This document shows, piece after piece, positions 34,036-42,662 of a stretch of DNA of 53,408 bases. The notes under the pieces are model-generated. The model searched no databases. It saw only the letters and a program-made list of their open reading frames with translations, and had not been told where the DNA came from. Source of the stretch: Sphingomonas asaccharolytica NBRC 15499 (GTDB lineage: Bacteria; Pseudomonadota; Alphaproteobacteria; Sphingomonadales; Sphingomonadaceae). How positions within the stretch are numbered: position 1 is the first letter of the stretch; each line of letters starts with the position of its first letter. The translations under genes were made by a program, and so were the position numbers. Location: assembly GCF_001598355.1 (NCBI RefSeq), contig NZ_BCYU01000028.1, forward strand, positions 1-53,408, read 5' to 3'.

Positions 34036-34114
34036 CCGGCCTCGTTTGCTGCGTTTCTGACAGCAGAAACCAACGAACCCGAAACAATCTCCCGCAGAAT
34101 GTAGCTGATATGAG

Positions 34115-34321
34115 TTAGTGGACGGTACCCACCGCGCGCGCCTGCGACATCAGCACGATCAGCCGCTCGATTTGGCGCCAGCGGCAGAAATTGACGTGGT
34201 TGCCAAGGTCACGGCTCTTGTCGGCGCGCGCTGCCGCCTCGAACCCGGCATCGTCCCCAAAGGTTGTCATCAGTTCCTGCGCGGCGTCCACCGATGAGCG
34301 ATCAGAGAGGTAAAGGCGCAT
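34115..34321 (-). CDS. Small conserved sphingomonad-type protein
   Basis: 68 residues from an ATG preceded by CGGAGT. Sequence features are an opening MRLYLSDRSSVDAA, a middle AARADKSRDLGNHVNFCRWRQIERLIVLM and no signal peptide. I recall similar short proteins with a GN-x3-FCRWR core in sphingomonads, but no function. It lies alone between the SLC13 gene (same strand) and a divergent small membrane protein. Confidence 0.6.
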   Translation of the reverse strand: MRLYLSDRSSVDAAQELMTTFGDDAGFEAAARADKSRDLGNHVNFCRWRQIERLIVLMSQARAVGTVH

Positions 34322-34497
34322 GCGATACTCCGACTGGCAGCACCCGATCGGTACAAGGGCCGTGCCACCCCGAGGCGATCGACGGAAACCGGCGGGAGGC
34401 AGTGGTAAATCGCCGTGCACCATGGCGCGATCGCCTGCCCCACGCGTCCCACGCGGGGACACTAGCGTCCGATCCTGGAACATGGCAGGCAGCGGGC

Positions 34498-34680
34498 ATG
34501 AGACCGAATCCGCCGCAATCGACCGCTCCCGCCGCCGGCGGATGCCTGCTCGCGCTCGGCGTGTTCGGGGGCGCCGTTGTCGGAATCATCCTGCACCAGA
34601 CCAGCCTGGGGATCATGCTGGGCATTGCCGGCGGCGCGATCGCCGCGACGATCGTCTTTCTGATCGACCGTCGCAAGTAA
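34498..34680 (+). CDS. Small membrane protein
   Basis: 60 residues. A short Pro/Ala-rich start is followed by two hydrophobic segments (GGCLLALGVFGGAVVGIIL and LGIMLGIAGGAIAATIVFLI) and a basic tail DRRK, predicting a two-helix inner-membrane hairpin. A weak GC-rich site precedes the ATG. No family recognised. It converges with the S24 repressor gene 12 bases away. Confidence 0.55.
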   Translation: MRPNPPQSTAPAAGGCLLALGVFGGAVVGIILHQTSLGIMLGIAGGAIAATIVFLIDRRK

Positions 34681-34692
34681 TTGACTTTCCGC

Positions 34693-35319
34693 CTACCGTA
34701 GAGACCGCGCCAGCCGCACGACGCGGCCGATGATCGCCACGCGGTCGGCGCGGACCGGGGCGATGAGCGGAGTAGCGGGATTGTCGCTGGTCACCTGAAT
34801 CTCCAGCCCGATCCGCGCGACGCGTTTCACCAGCAACGCATCGTCCAACCGGATCACGAAGATGCCGGGACGCGACGACAAGCGGCGGTCGGCCATATCG
34901 ACGAACAAAGCGTCGCCATCATGGATCAGCGGCTCCATCGAATCGCCATGCGCGGTGATCATCGTCAGCGCCGCGGGCGACACGCCCAGCCGCGCCACCA
35001 CGCGCGGGTCGATTCGTTCTTCCCCGCCATTGCGGTCATCCTCGACCAGCCCGCCGGCGCCGGCATGCGCCTCCGCGTCGATCCGCCGCACCGCGACCAT
35101 CGTCGCGTCGCCGCCGGTAGTTCCGCCCAATGCGCGTTCGTCCACATTGAAATAGGCGGCGAGCCAGCGCCGATCCTTCTCATCGAGGCGCCGCGGCGTT
35201 CCGCGCTTCACGAACTGCTGCAGATAAGCGTCGTTGCGTCCCAGCGCGCGCGACAGCCAGGCAAGGCTCGTCCCCGCCTCGTCAGCCAATCCCGCCAGCG
35301 TCGATCGCACGTCAACCAT
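34693..35319 (-). CDS. S24 (LexA/CI-like) repressor-peptidase
   Basis: 208 residues. The N-terminal region (about 5-60, VRSTLAGLADEAGTSLAWLSRALGRNDAYLQQFVKRGTPRRL) is an atypical HTH. The C-terminal half carries the S24 self-cleavage site: Ser127 in HGDSMEPL and Lys165 in LLVKRV. Such proteins are stress- or prophage-type repressors inactivated by RecA-stimulated autocleavage; a canonical Ala/Cys-Gly cleavage site is not obvious. AAGGTGG precedes the ATG at 35319. Divergent from a small HTH protein, with a perfect palindrome in between. Confidence 0.88.
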   Translation of the reverse strand: MVDVRSTLAGLADEAGTSLAWLSRALGRNDAYLQQFVKRGTPRRLDEKDRRWLAAYFNVDERALGGTTGGDATMVAVRRIDAEAHAGAGGLVEDDRNGGEERIDPRVVARLGVSPAALTMITAHGDSMEPLIHDGDALFVDMADRRLSSRPGIFVIRLDDALLVKRVARIGLEIQVTSDNPATPLIAPVRADRVAIIGRVVRLARSLR

Positions 35320-35336
35320 GTTTGCCACCTTAGCCG

Positions 35337-35350
35337 TAGGAAATTTCCTA
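35337..35350. promoter_or_regulatory. Perfect 14-base palindrome in the S24 promoter
   Basis: TAGGAAATTTCCTA lies 18 bases upstream of the S24 start and 69 bases upstream of the divergent HTH gene. A related GGAATTTGGAA follows at about 35359. It is a plausible operator for S24 autoregulation; binding is inference. Confidence 0.6.
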
Positions 35351-35418
35351 GACAAGTTGGAATTTGGAACAGATCATGAACTTATAGCGAATCGGCAGCA
35401 AAAATAGAGGCCAGACAA

Positions 35419-35601
35419 ATGCATATCGGACGCGAGGTGGAGAAGTTTTTGCGACGGTCGAACATGCCGCCGACCCGGTTCGGCCGGCTGGCCTGTAACG
35501 ATCCCCGTTTGGTTGGCGACCTGCGCAACGGCCGCGAGCCCAGACGTCGCGTCGCCCAACGCATCGTCGATTTCATCGCCGCGCAGGATGCCGCGCGATG
35601 A
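35419..35601 (+). CDS. Small HTH-like DNA-binding protein
   Basis: 60 residues. REVEKFLRRSNMPPTRFGRLACNDPRLVGDLRNGREPRRRVAQRIVDFI has the spacing of a lambda-repressor-like HTH: a helix, a recognition region with P-T-R-F-G-R-L-A, and R-x3-G-R-x-P. Strongly basic and short, like a Cro-type partner. It diverges from the S24 repressor, and its stop overlaps the start of the next gene (ATGA). Function is inferred from motif and position. Confidence 0.65.
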   Translation: MHIGREVEKFLRRSNMPPTRFGRLACNDPRLVGDLRNGREPRRRVAQRIVDFIAAQDAAR

Positions 35602-35891
35602 GCCGACTCGAGCGCGATCTGATCAAGACGGTGACCGAATCGGCTACCGCAACCGTGCCGGACGCGGCGGCATCTTTGGTGCGCAGCCGCGATTGGTCGT
35701 CGTCGCTATTCAGCGGCGTGCGGCTGACCGTCGAGATCAAAGCGGATGAGGACGAAGCGTTCGAGACCTGGCTGGCGGACTTGGCCGAGGCGGAGCTCGG
35801 TGTCCGCGGCTACTTTGTCGCGAGCGCCGATCTGGTCGAGCGCAGCAGCGGCGTCGCCGTCGTCGAGTTCCTGCTTGTCGAAGAGAATTAG
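35598..35891 (+). CDS. Protein of unknown function coupled to the small HTH gene
   Basis: 97 residues. It starts inside the stop of the HTH gene. The pattern LTVEIKADEDEAFETWLADLAEAELGVRGYFVASADLVERSSGVAVVEFLLVEEN suggests an alternating alpha/beta ferredoxin-like small domain; no family recognised. No signal peptide or membrane segment. The genes S24, HTH and this one form a compact divergent module. Confidence 0.6.
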   Translation: MSRLERDLIKTVTESATATVPDAAASLVRSRDWSSSLFSGVRLTVEIKADEDEAFETWLADLAEAELGVRGYFVASADLVERSSGVAVVEFLLVEEN

Positions 35892-35914
35892 GGCTCCCCT
35901 CTTCCTCTCCCGTT

Positions 35915-35932
35915 CTCCTGCGAAAGCAGGAG
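35915..35932. repeat. CTCCTGC-GAAA-GCAGGAG hairpin
   Basis: A 7-bp stem with a GAAA tetraloop between the converging genes ending at 35891 and 35966. Same family as the hairpins at 18514-18586. Confidence 0.65.
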
Positions 35933-35965
35933 CACAAGTACTTCACCTATCCAACTGAGCGAACG

Positions 35966-36895
35966 TCAGCCGACCCGCGAAGCGAGCTGGCGCAGCACGC
36001 CGAGCGTTTCCTCGAGCGATCCTGCCGCGGGAACCTCCGCTTCCGGCACTTCTGGTTCGGGCGCCGGGACTTCCTTGCGCTTGGCGACGCCGCGCTCCAG
36101 CCGGTCGAGCAAATCGTGGATCGTCGCCGACGGCAACGGGGCCGACGTTTCGGCCGAGCGCACCATCGGCGTTAGCTCGAACGTCTCGATCCGCTCGTGC
36201 GACGCGAAACGCGGCGCGGGATCTTCGGCGGGCGGGACAATGGCTGGTGATATCGGATCGATTCGGGCGGGACGCGGATCGACCGCGATGATCGGCTCCG
36301 GAGCGGGCGCTTCCGCGCGAATCGGCGAAGACGCGGCGACAGGTTCGTCGATCCGGCTGAGCGGCAGCGGATCGGGAGCGGGCAGCGGCGGATCCAGAGG
36401 ACTGCGATAGGTGGCGAGCGGCGTGTCGAGATCTGCCGGGATATCACGTTCCTCGACTACCAGCGGCACGTACGCCACTGCATCGGCGACCGACATCGGC
36501 AGCGACGATTCGGCAGTGACTTCGAGAAACGGCGTGCCGAGGTCGCGATTGGCGAAGACCGGGCGGCGCGGCGGCGCGTCGGGATGCGCGTCGGCCCGGC
36601 GCAAGATGGGAACGCCGTCTTCGCGCGCATTGCGGCCCAGCGCGACCACTCGCGTGCCGATCAACAGGAACAGCCCGAACCAACTGACGCTCCCGACGAC
36701 GAGCGCGACCAGGAAAGCGATGGCGAAATGCGCGGTGATGCCGAGCGGCGGCTGGGCGGCGGTGACCAGCGAGGCGATCCCGCTATCGACCACCAGATCC
36801 TCGAGCACTGCGGTCGGCATCAGCAGGAACATCAATCCGCCGAGCGCGGCTAGTAACATTGCGATCGCCGGCGCCAGCGGCACGGCGAACCGCAT
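35966..36895 (-). CDS. Two-helix membrane protein with long Pro/Ala-rich tail
   Basis: 309 residues from the ATG at 36895; an ATG at 36970, overlapping the glycosyltransferase by 31 bases, is an alternative. Two hydrophobic segments (about residues 5-25 and 55-80, LVALVVGSVSWFGLFLLIG) are followed by a charged, Pro/Ala/Glu-rich tail of about 200 residues that is probably disordered, and a C-terminal helix SLEETLGVLRQLASRVG. No family recognised. Downstream of the glycosyltransferase on the same strand, so possibly in its operon. Confidence 0.65.
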   Translation of the reverse strand: MRFAVPLAPAIAMLLAALGGLMFLLMPTAVLEDLVVDSGIASLVTAAQPPLGITAHFAIAFLVALVVGSVSWFGLFLLIGTRVVALGRNAREDGVPILRRADAHPDAPPRRPVFANRDLGTPFLEVTAESSLPMSVADAVAYVPLVVEERDIPADLDTPLATYRSPLDPPLPAPDPLPLSRIDEPVAASSPIRAEAPAPEPIIAVDPRPARIDPISPAIVPPAEDPAPRFASHERIETFELTPMVRSAETSAPLPSATIHDLLDRLERGVAKRKEVPAPEPEVPEAEVPAAGSLEETLGVLRQLASRVG

Positions 36896-36939
36896 CGCCC
36901 CGCCCTCGCCCAGAATCGCGGCGAAGGGCGAGGGAAAAT

Positions 36940-38184
36940 TCAGGCGCTGGCGACCGCGGGTGGCGTCCATTTGAGGTCCGTTTTCCGAGCTTCGATAATT
37001 CTTTGGTAAACGGGGGCGTAACGCGAAATGTTTGACGACCAGTTACGATCGCGTTCGACGAAGGCCCGTGCCCGGGTCCGCCGCGCTTCCCATCCGCTAC
37101 GATCCGCGAACATCCCGGCCAGCGCATCGGCGATCGCCGCAGGGCTGTCGGGCGCGAACAACGTGCCGGTATCGCCGTCGCGAATCAGCTCGCGATGCCC
37201 TCCGACGTCCGAGGCGGCGACCAGTCGCCGCTGCGCCATCGCCTCGAGCGGCTTGAGCGGCGTGACCAGGTCGGTCAGCCGCATCTTCTTGCGGGGATAA
37301 GCGAGCACATCCACCAGGCTATAATAGCGTTCGACATCGGTATGGGGAACGCGCCCGACGAAACGGATCGCGCCGGCGACCGACGACGCCGCGGCTTGCG
37401 CGCGCAACGCCTGCTCCATCGGGCCGCCGCCGACCAGCAGCAACTTCGCCGCCGGGCGATTTGCCACCAGCGCGGGCATCGCCGCGATCAGATCGTCGAG
37501 ACCTTCATAATCGTAGAAACTGCCGATAAAGCCGACCACATCGTCATCGGCCACAAGGCCGAGTTCTGCCGCCAGAGCTGCGTCGCGCGGCAGCGGTTCG
37601 CCGAACAGGGTCAGGTCGACGCCGTTGGGCGAGACCATGATCTTGGCCGGGTCGATGCCGCGATCGATCAAATCGTCCTTCAGCCCGTCGCAAATCACCG
37701 CGACCGCATCAGCCTGGCGTACTGCCCGGGTCTCGAGCCAGCGCGTCGCGCGATAGCGGAGCGACCCCTCGCTGCCCGTGCCGTTGCCGACCGCCGCATC
37801 CTCCCAGAAAGCGCGAATCTCGTACATTACCGGCACGCCCAGCCTTTTGCCGGCACGCAATGCCGCTACGGCATCGAGCACCGGCGAATGGGCGTGGATC
37901 ACATCGGGGCGGAAGGTCCGCGCGACTTCGGTCACGCGATCGGCAAGCGCGGCGATTTCGCGCCATTCGCGGATCGGACTGCGCGCCGGTGCGGGAACGT
38001 CAGTCCGGTAGAAATCGAGCCCGTCGACCATCTCCGCATTGACCTTGGCCTCGCCATGGCGCGGCCCGGTCACCGCCGCGACCTGCCAGCCGCGCGCGAT
38101 CTGCGCCTTCAGGATCGCGCGGGTACGAAAGGTGTAGCCGCTCTGCAGCGGCAGACCGTGGTCGAGGACGTGAAGGATTTTCAT
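36940..38184 (-). CDS. Exosortase A-associated glycosyltransferase (GT4 family)
   Basis: 414 residues. MKILHVLDHGLPLQSGYTFRTRAILKAQIARGWQVAAVTGPRHG matches the opening of the PEP-CTERM/exosortase A-associated GT4 family. The C-terminal half has the GT4 nucleotide-sugar site (VSPNGVDLTLF, GFIGSFYDYEGLDDLIAAMPAL, LLLVGGGP, TPLKPLEAMAQ). It adds a sugar to an exopolysaccharide precursor at the inner membrane, presumably part of the locus with the O-antigen-ligase-type gene on the opposite strand. The ATG at 38184 fits GGAAA spacing; 38190 is an alternative. Confidence 0.85.
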   Translation of the reverse strand: MKILHVLDHGLPLQSGYTFRTRAILKAQIARGWQVAAVTGPRHGEAKVNAEMVDGLDFYRTDVPAPARSPIREWREIAALADRVTEVARTFRPDVIHAHSPVLDAVAALRAGKRLGVPVMYEIRAFWEDAAVGNGTGSEGSLRYRATRWLETRAVRQADAVAVICDGLKDDLIDRGIDPAKIMVSPNGVDLTLFGEPLPRDAALAAELGLVADDDVVGFIGSFYDYEGLDDLIAAMPALVANRPAAKLLLVGGGPMEQALRAQAAASSVAGAIRFVGRVPHTDVERYYSLVDVLAYPRKKMRLTDLVTPLKPLEAMAQRRLVAASDVGGHRELIRDGDTGTLFAPDSPAAIADALAGMFADRSGWEARRTRARAFVERDRNWSSNISRYAPVYQRIIEARKTDLKWTPPAVASA

Positions 38185-38310
38185 CGTCATTTTCCATGCC
38201 ACGCGACTGTTTAACGGCACGTCAACCCGGTGGCGGTAGGACCAACCCACACCCGTTCGCCCCGAGCCTGTCGGAGGGCGCGCGCTTCGGATCGGTTGGA
38301 AGACAGTAGC

Positions 38311-38436
38311 ATGATCGACAATTTCGCGATCGCGATCACGCATGGCCTGATGATGCTCGCCATCTTCCTCCTGCTGCGCCGCCGCGACCTCGACGACGAG
38401 CGGCCCGAGCCGCCAAGCAAGATCAAGCGGCGATGA
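38311..38436 (+). CDS. Small membrane protein upstream of the polysaccharide ligase gene
   Basis: 41 residues with one hydrophobic segment (FAIAITHGLMMLAIFLLL) followed by a basic tail. GGAAG precedes the ATG. Its stop overlaps the next start (ATGA), so it is coupled to the ligase-type gene. No family recognised; likely an inner-membrane accessory of the same locus. Confidence 0.6.
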   Translation: MIDNFAIAITHGLMMLAIFLLLRRRDLDDERPEPPSKIKRR

Positions 38437-39809
38437 TCCACGACCTCGCCTTTGTCGGATTCCTGGGAATGTTCTTCGCGCTGGCGTTTCGTCGGCCGTT
38501 TCTGTTCATCCTCAGCTATGTCTATATCGACATCGTCTCACCGCAGCGGCTGACCTATCTGCTGCTCAATTCGGTGCCGATCTCGCTGATCGCGGTGGCG
38601 CTGGCGGTCGGCTCCTGGGCGCTGATCGACGACAAGAAGGACAGCCGGGTCGCGCCGCGCCAGTTCGTCATCGTCCTCCTCCTCGCCTGGTGCGCGACAA
38701 CCACGATGCGGGCCGATTTCCCGGTCGAGGCGCTGGATAAATGGGATTGGGTCTGGAAGTGTTTGGCGTTCGCCGCTTTCCTGCCGCTCACCCTTCGCAC
38801 GCGTCTCAGGCTGGAGGCGCTGCTGACCTTCATGATCCTGTCGGCGGCATCGATCATCATCGTCGGCGGGATCAAGACGCTGGCCGGCGGCGGCGGCTAT
38901 GGTTCGCTCAACCTGATGGTGGAGAACAATTCGGGGCTGTACGAGGGATCGACCATCTCGACCGTGGCGATCGCGATCATCCCGGCCATCCTATGGCTCG
39001 AGAAATATGGCACGATCTTCCCCAACGACTGGAAGCGGAAGCTGTTCTGCTACGCCTTGGTGTTCGCCTGCCTGCTGATGCCGATCGGCACCTCGACGCG
39101 AACCGGGCTGCTCTGCATCGGCCTGCTCGGCGTGCTGATGCTGCGCGATTCGAAGCGCAAGTTCCTCTATCTTGGCGTCGTCGCGACGCTCGGACTGGTC
39201 GCGGTGCCGTTCCTGCCCAAGTCATTCACCGACCGCATGAGCACGATTAAGTCGTACCAGCAGGACGAGTCCGCCGCGACCCGCGTCGCGGTGTGGAAAT
39301 GGACCTGGGACTACGTCAAGCAGCACCCGCTAGGCGGCGGCTTCGAGATGTATCGCCAGAACCAGATTCGCTACGACATCGTGAAATTGGACGGTACCGC
39401 CGGCAATTCCAAGCTCGATACCACGCTGACCGTCGACCGCGCGCGCGCCTATCACTCGGCCTATTTCGAGATGCTCGGCGAGCAAGGCTGGCCGGGGCTG
39501 ATCATGTGGCTGTTCATCAGTCTGAGCGGGCTGATTCGGATGGAAGTGATCCGCCAGCGCTACAAAAAAGCAGGCGAGGACTATGCCTGGGTCGCGCCAC
39601 TCGCCGGCGCGCTGCAATCGGGGCAATTGCTTTACATGCTCGGCGCGTGCTTCGTCGCGATCGCGTTCCAGCCGTTCGTCTTCATGCTGATCGGCGCGCA
39701 GATCGGGCTCGACACCTATCTCAAGCGCCGGCGCGCGGAGGAAAGCTTCCGCCCGATGAAGCGCGCCAAGCCGGCGGCCGACCCTCCGCCCAACCCCGCG
39801 CTGGCATGA
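38433..39809 (+). CDS. Putative O-glycosylation ligase, exosortase A system-associated (Wzy-like)
   Basis: 458 residues with about 11 membrane segments. LAFVGFLGMFFALAFRRPFLFILSYVYIDIVSPQRLTYLL matches the characteristic N-terminus of the exosortase A-associated ligase family, and GTSTRTGLLCIGLLGVLML and YHSAYFEMLGEQGWPGLIMWL correspond to the O-antigen ligase/polymerase (Wzy_C) core. It probably polymerises or ligates an exopolysaccharide on the periplasmic side. Coupled by ATGA overlaps to the small protein before it and the acyltransferase after it. Confidence 0.85.
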   Translation: MIHDLAFVGFLGMFFALAFRRPFLFILSYVYIDIVSPQRLTYLLLNSVPISLIAVALAVGSWALIDDKKDSRVAPRQFVIVLLLAWCATTTMRADFPVEALDKWDWVWKCLAFAAFLPLTLRTRLRLEALLTFMILSAASIIIVGGIKTLAGGGGYGSLNLMVENNSGLYEGSTISTVAIAIIPAILWLEKYGTIFPNDWKRKLFCYALVFACLLMPIGTSTRTGLLCIGLLGVLMLRDSKRKFLYLGVVATLGLVAVPFLPKSFTDRMSTIKSYQQDESAATRVAVWKWTWDYVKQHPLGGGFEMYRQNQIRYDIVKLDGTAGNSKLDTTLTVDRARAYHSAYFEMLGEQGWPGLIMWLFISLSGLIRMEVIRQRYKKAGEDYAWVAPLAGALQSGQLLYMLGACFVAIAFQPFVFMLIGAQIGLDTYLKRRRAEESFRPMKRAKPAADPPPNPALA

Positions 39810-40951
39810 CCCGGCCGGAGCTTCGCGCGCTGACCAGCGTGCGCGGCGTCGCCGCGTGGATGGTCGTGCTCTATCATATCCGACTGACAATCGACGGGCT
39901 GTCGCCGACGTGGCTGCACATCTTCGCCAAGGGCTATCTGGCGGTCGACTTCTTCTTCCTGCTGTCGGGCTTCGTGATCTGGCTGAGCTGGGGCGACCGG
40001 CTCCGCGCCGAAGGCTGGCGCGGCGTTCCGGCGTTCCTGCACAAGCGCGTCGCGCGGATCTGGCCGCTGCATCTCGTCGTGCTGGCAGGAGCGGTGCTGC
40101 TCGCGCTGGCGCTGGCCGCCGCCGGGCGCCACGATCCGGTCGAATATCCGTTCCGCGAGCTGCCGCTGCACATCTTCCTGCTACAGAATTGGGGATTCAC
40201 CGACGCACTGACCTGGAACGATCCGGCCTGGTCGATCAGCTGCGAGCTTGCCGCCTATCTGCTGTTTCCGCTGCTGGTGCGCGCGGTCGACTGGCGCACG
40301 CTTCCGAGCTGGCTGATTGTGCTGGCGGCAGCGGCGTTCCTGCTCATCCTGGCGGCAGCGACGGCGCATCTGCCGACGCTGGGGCATAATATCGTGCATT
40401 TCGGCGCCGTTCGCTGCCTGACCGAATTCGCCGCGGGCAGCGTGCTTTGTGCGCTGTGGCTGCGCTGGCGGGAGGTTCCCGCTCTGCCTGCCATCCTGGC
40501 ATTCGCTGTTGCCGGACTGATGCTCATCGGCTGGGCCATCGGCCTGCCCGAGCAGCTCGCGGTGCCTTTTGCCTTCGCCGCCTTGCTGCTCGCCCTCGCG
40601 CTCACCTCGGGGATGCGCGGTAATCCGCTCGACTGGGCGCCGCTCCATTATCTCGGCGAGATCAGCTATGCGACCTATCTGTCGCACTTCATGCTGTTCG
40701 TGGTGTTCAAGCTGGTGTTCGTCAGCGATGCGCACGCGGTGCACCCGGTGCTGATCGGGCTGTACCTCGCGATGGTACTGGCGGGTTCGGTGGCGCTGTA
40801 TCACCTGGTCGAGCGGCCGGCGCAGAAATGGGTGAATGCCCTAAAATTCCTCGCCGGAACGGGAAGGGAGACCAAGACGCGAAGCGGCTTGGTGGAGGGG
40901 GCCCTCCAAACGGATGTGGCATCGTGGAGGCCCCCTCCACCGCGCGGCTGA
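39806..40951 (+). CDS. Acyltransferase 3 family protein
   Basis: 381 residues with about ten membrane segments. LRALTSVRGVAAWMVVLYHIRL contains the family R-G and Y/F-H motif, VDFFFLLSGFVIWLSWG and FLHKRVARIWPLH (R-x10-H type) are further signatures, and ISYATYLSHFMLFVVFKLV lies near the end. It likely acetylates the exopolysaccharide made by this locus. The start overlaps the previous stop. The last 30 or so residues (GTGRETKTRSGLVEGALQ onward) run through a palindromic repeat, so the native C-terminus may have been extended by the repeat. Confidence 0.88.
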   Translation: MTRPELRALTSVRGVAAWMVVLYHIRLTIDGLSPTWLHIFAKGYLAVDFFFLLSGFVIWLSWGDRLRAEGWRGVPAFLHKRVARIWPLHLVVLAGAVLLALALAAAGRHDPVEYPFRELPLHIFLLQNWGFTDALTWNDPAWSISCELAAYLLFPLLVRAVDWRTLPSWLIVLAAAAFLLILAAATAHLPTLGHNIVHFGAVRCLTEFAAGSVLCALWLRWREVPALPAILAFAVAGLMLIGWAIGLPEQLAVPFAFAALLLALALTSGMRGNPLDWAPLHYLGEISYATYLSHFMLFVVFKLVFVSDAHAVHPVLIGLYLAMVLAGSVALYHLVERPAQKWVNALKFLAGTGRETKTRSGLVEGALQTDVASWRPPPPRG

Positions 40952-40961
40952 CGCCGCGCGG
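40891..40961. repeat. GC-rich double palindrome overlapping the acyltransferase 3' end
   Basis: GGTGGAGGGGGCCCTCCA (40891-40908) pairs with TGGAGGCCCCCTCCACC (40925-40941), and CCGCGCGGC-TGAC-GCCGCGCGG (40940-40961) follows. The acyltransferase stop codon TGA is in the loop of the second hairpin. Confidence 0.8.
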
Positions 40962-40995
40962 TCCCCCTCCCCATGCCCGGGAGGATTTTTTCTGA

Positions 40996-41547
40996 TCAGG
41001 CCTCCGCCAGCTCCTCCACCAACGCTTCGATAATCGCCCGGTTGAACGCGGGAATATCGTCCGGCTTGCGGCTGGTGATCAATTTACCGTCGACCACCAC
41101 TTCCTCATCGACCACGTCCGCCCCGGCATTTTCCAGATCGGTGCGGATCGACGGCCAGCTCGTCACCTTGCGGCCGTCGACCACGTCCGCCTCGACCAGC
41201 AACCACGGCCCGTGACAGATCGCCGCGACGATCTTGCCGTCGTCCATGAACTCCTCGACGATCTGGACGGCGCGTCCCTGCGTTCGCAACTTGTCGGGAT
41301 TGGCGACCCCGCCGGGGATGACCAGAGCGTCGAATTCCTCGGTATCGACATCACCCAGGGTGATGTCGGGGGCGATCGTGTCGGCCTTCTCACCGCCTTT
41401 CTCTCCCTGGATCGGGTCGGTCGAGATCGAGGCCAGCGTCACCTTGGCACCGGCATCGATCAGTGCCTGCCGCGGCTTGAACAGCTCATCGTTCTCGAAC
41501 CCGTCGGTGGCGATCATCAGCACGCGCGCATTGTTCAGGTCGGCCAT
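40996..41547 (-). CDS. DJ-1/PfpI family protein
   Basis: 183 residues. RVLMIATDGFENDELFKPRQAL gives the conserved Glu, ALVIPGGVANPDKLR the GG loop, and IVAAICHGPWLLVEADVVDGRKVTSW the nucleophile elbow with Cys111-His112. Members act as glyoxalase III, deglycase or peptidase-like stress proteins. AAGGAGA precedes the ATG. It diverges from topoisomerase IB. Specific activity cannot be told. Confidence 0.93.
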   Translation of the reverse strand: MADLNNARVLMIATDGFENDELFKPRQALIDAGAKVTLASISTDPIQGEKGGEKADTIAPDITLGDVDTEEFDALVIPGGVANPDKLRTQGRAVQIVEEFMDDGKIVAAICHGPWLLVEADVVDGRKVTSWPSIRTDLENAGADVVDEEVVVDGKLITSRKPDDIPAFNRAIIEALVEELAEA

Positions 41548-41652
41548 CGCTAATCTCCTTGTCATCCCCGCTCCAACCGACCGCGGACGGCGGACGTTCC
41601 GGAACGAAGCGATGATCCGCGCATTTCGAAAGACGTCCGGAAGGGAGAGCCA

Positions 41653-42654
41653 ATGGCCCGTATCGTCTATTGCGATGACAGCATGCCGGGGATCACCCGG
41701 CGCAAGGTACGGCACGGCTGGGGCTATTGGGATCCGCAAGGCAACCGCATCACCGACCGCGAGGAGATCGACCGGTTGAACCGTATCGGCCTGCCGCCGG
41801 CCTATCGCGATGCCTGGTTCTCGCCCAACCCCAACGGCCATATTCAGGCGGTCGGATGGGACGAGCGCGGTCGCAAGCAATATCGCTATCATCTCGATTT
41901 CCGCGCCGCGCGGGAAAGCGCCAAATATGACCGCTGCGCCGCGTTCGGCCTGGTGCTGCCGAGATTGCGCGCGCGGGTCGAAGCCGATCTCAAGACGCGC
42001 CGGCACAGCAAGGAGCGCACCGTCGCGGCGATCGTGAAGCTGCTCGACATCGGTTATCTGCGCGTCGGCAACGAAGGATATGCGAAAGCCAATAAGAGCT
42101 TCGGTGCGACCACCCTGCGCGACCGCCATGCCGAGATCCGCGGCCAGACGCTGAAGCTGTGCTACCGCGCCAAATCGGGCAAGATGCGGACATTGGTCAT
42201 TACCGACCGCACCCTCGCCCGCTTCGTCAAGAAATGCCAGGATCTGCCCGGCCAGCAGCTATTTCAGTATATCAACGGCGATGGCCAGCCGCACGGCGTC
42301 AGCTCGACCGACGTCAACGACTATATCCGCGAGGCGACCGGCGACGATTTCACCGCCAAGCATTTCCGTACCTGGGGAGCGAGCGTGATCGCGTTCGAGA
42401 CGCTGGCGAGCGCCGATCACGATATCGGGCTGAAGACGATGCTCGAGCCGGTGACCGAAGCGCTCGGCAACACCCCGGCGATCGCGCGCAAATCCTATAT
42501 CCATCCCGCCCTGATCGAGCTTGCCAAGGGCGGCCAGACCAGATTTCGCGAGCATCTCGATCTGCCGCGCGCGACCCGCTATCTCGATCGTTACGAGCGT
42601 GGTCTGATCGCCTTCCTTACCGGCGAGACGAGGTCGCGGCGCAAGGCAGCCTAA
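41653..42654 (+). CDS. Type IB DNA topoisomerase
   Basis: 333 residues. The catalytic tyrosine is Tyr282 in ARKSYIHPAL; Arg138 (YLRVGNEGY), a Lys in YRAKSGK and Arg239 (KHFRTWGAS) complete the poxvirus-like active site. It relaxes supercoils in both directions through a 3'-phosphotyrosine. Length matches bacterial TopIB proteins. AGGGAG precedes the ATG. The MscS channel gene follows after eight bases, so they are probably co-transcribed. Confidence 0.95.
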   Translation: MARIVYCDDSMPGITRRKVRHGWGYWDPQGNRITDREEIDRLNRIGLPPAYRDAWFSPNPNGHIQAVGWDERGRKQYRYHLDFRAARESAKYDRCAAFGLVLPRLRARVEADLKTRRHSKERTVAAIVKLLDIGYLRVGNEGYAKANKSFGATTLRDRHAEIRGQTLKLCYRAKSGKMRTLVITDRTLARFVKKCQDLPGQQLFQYINGDGQPHGVSSTDVNDYIREATGDDFTAKHFRTWGASVIAFETLASADHDIGLKTMLEPVTEALGNTPAIARKSYIHPALIELAKGGQTRFREHLDLPRATRYLDRYERGLIAFLTGETRSRRKAA

Positions 42655-42662
42655 GGAATTTC

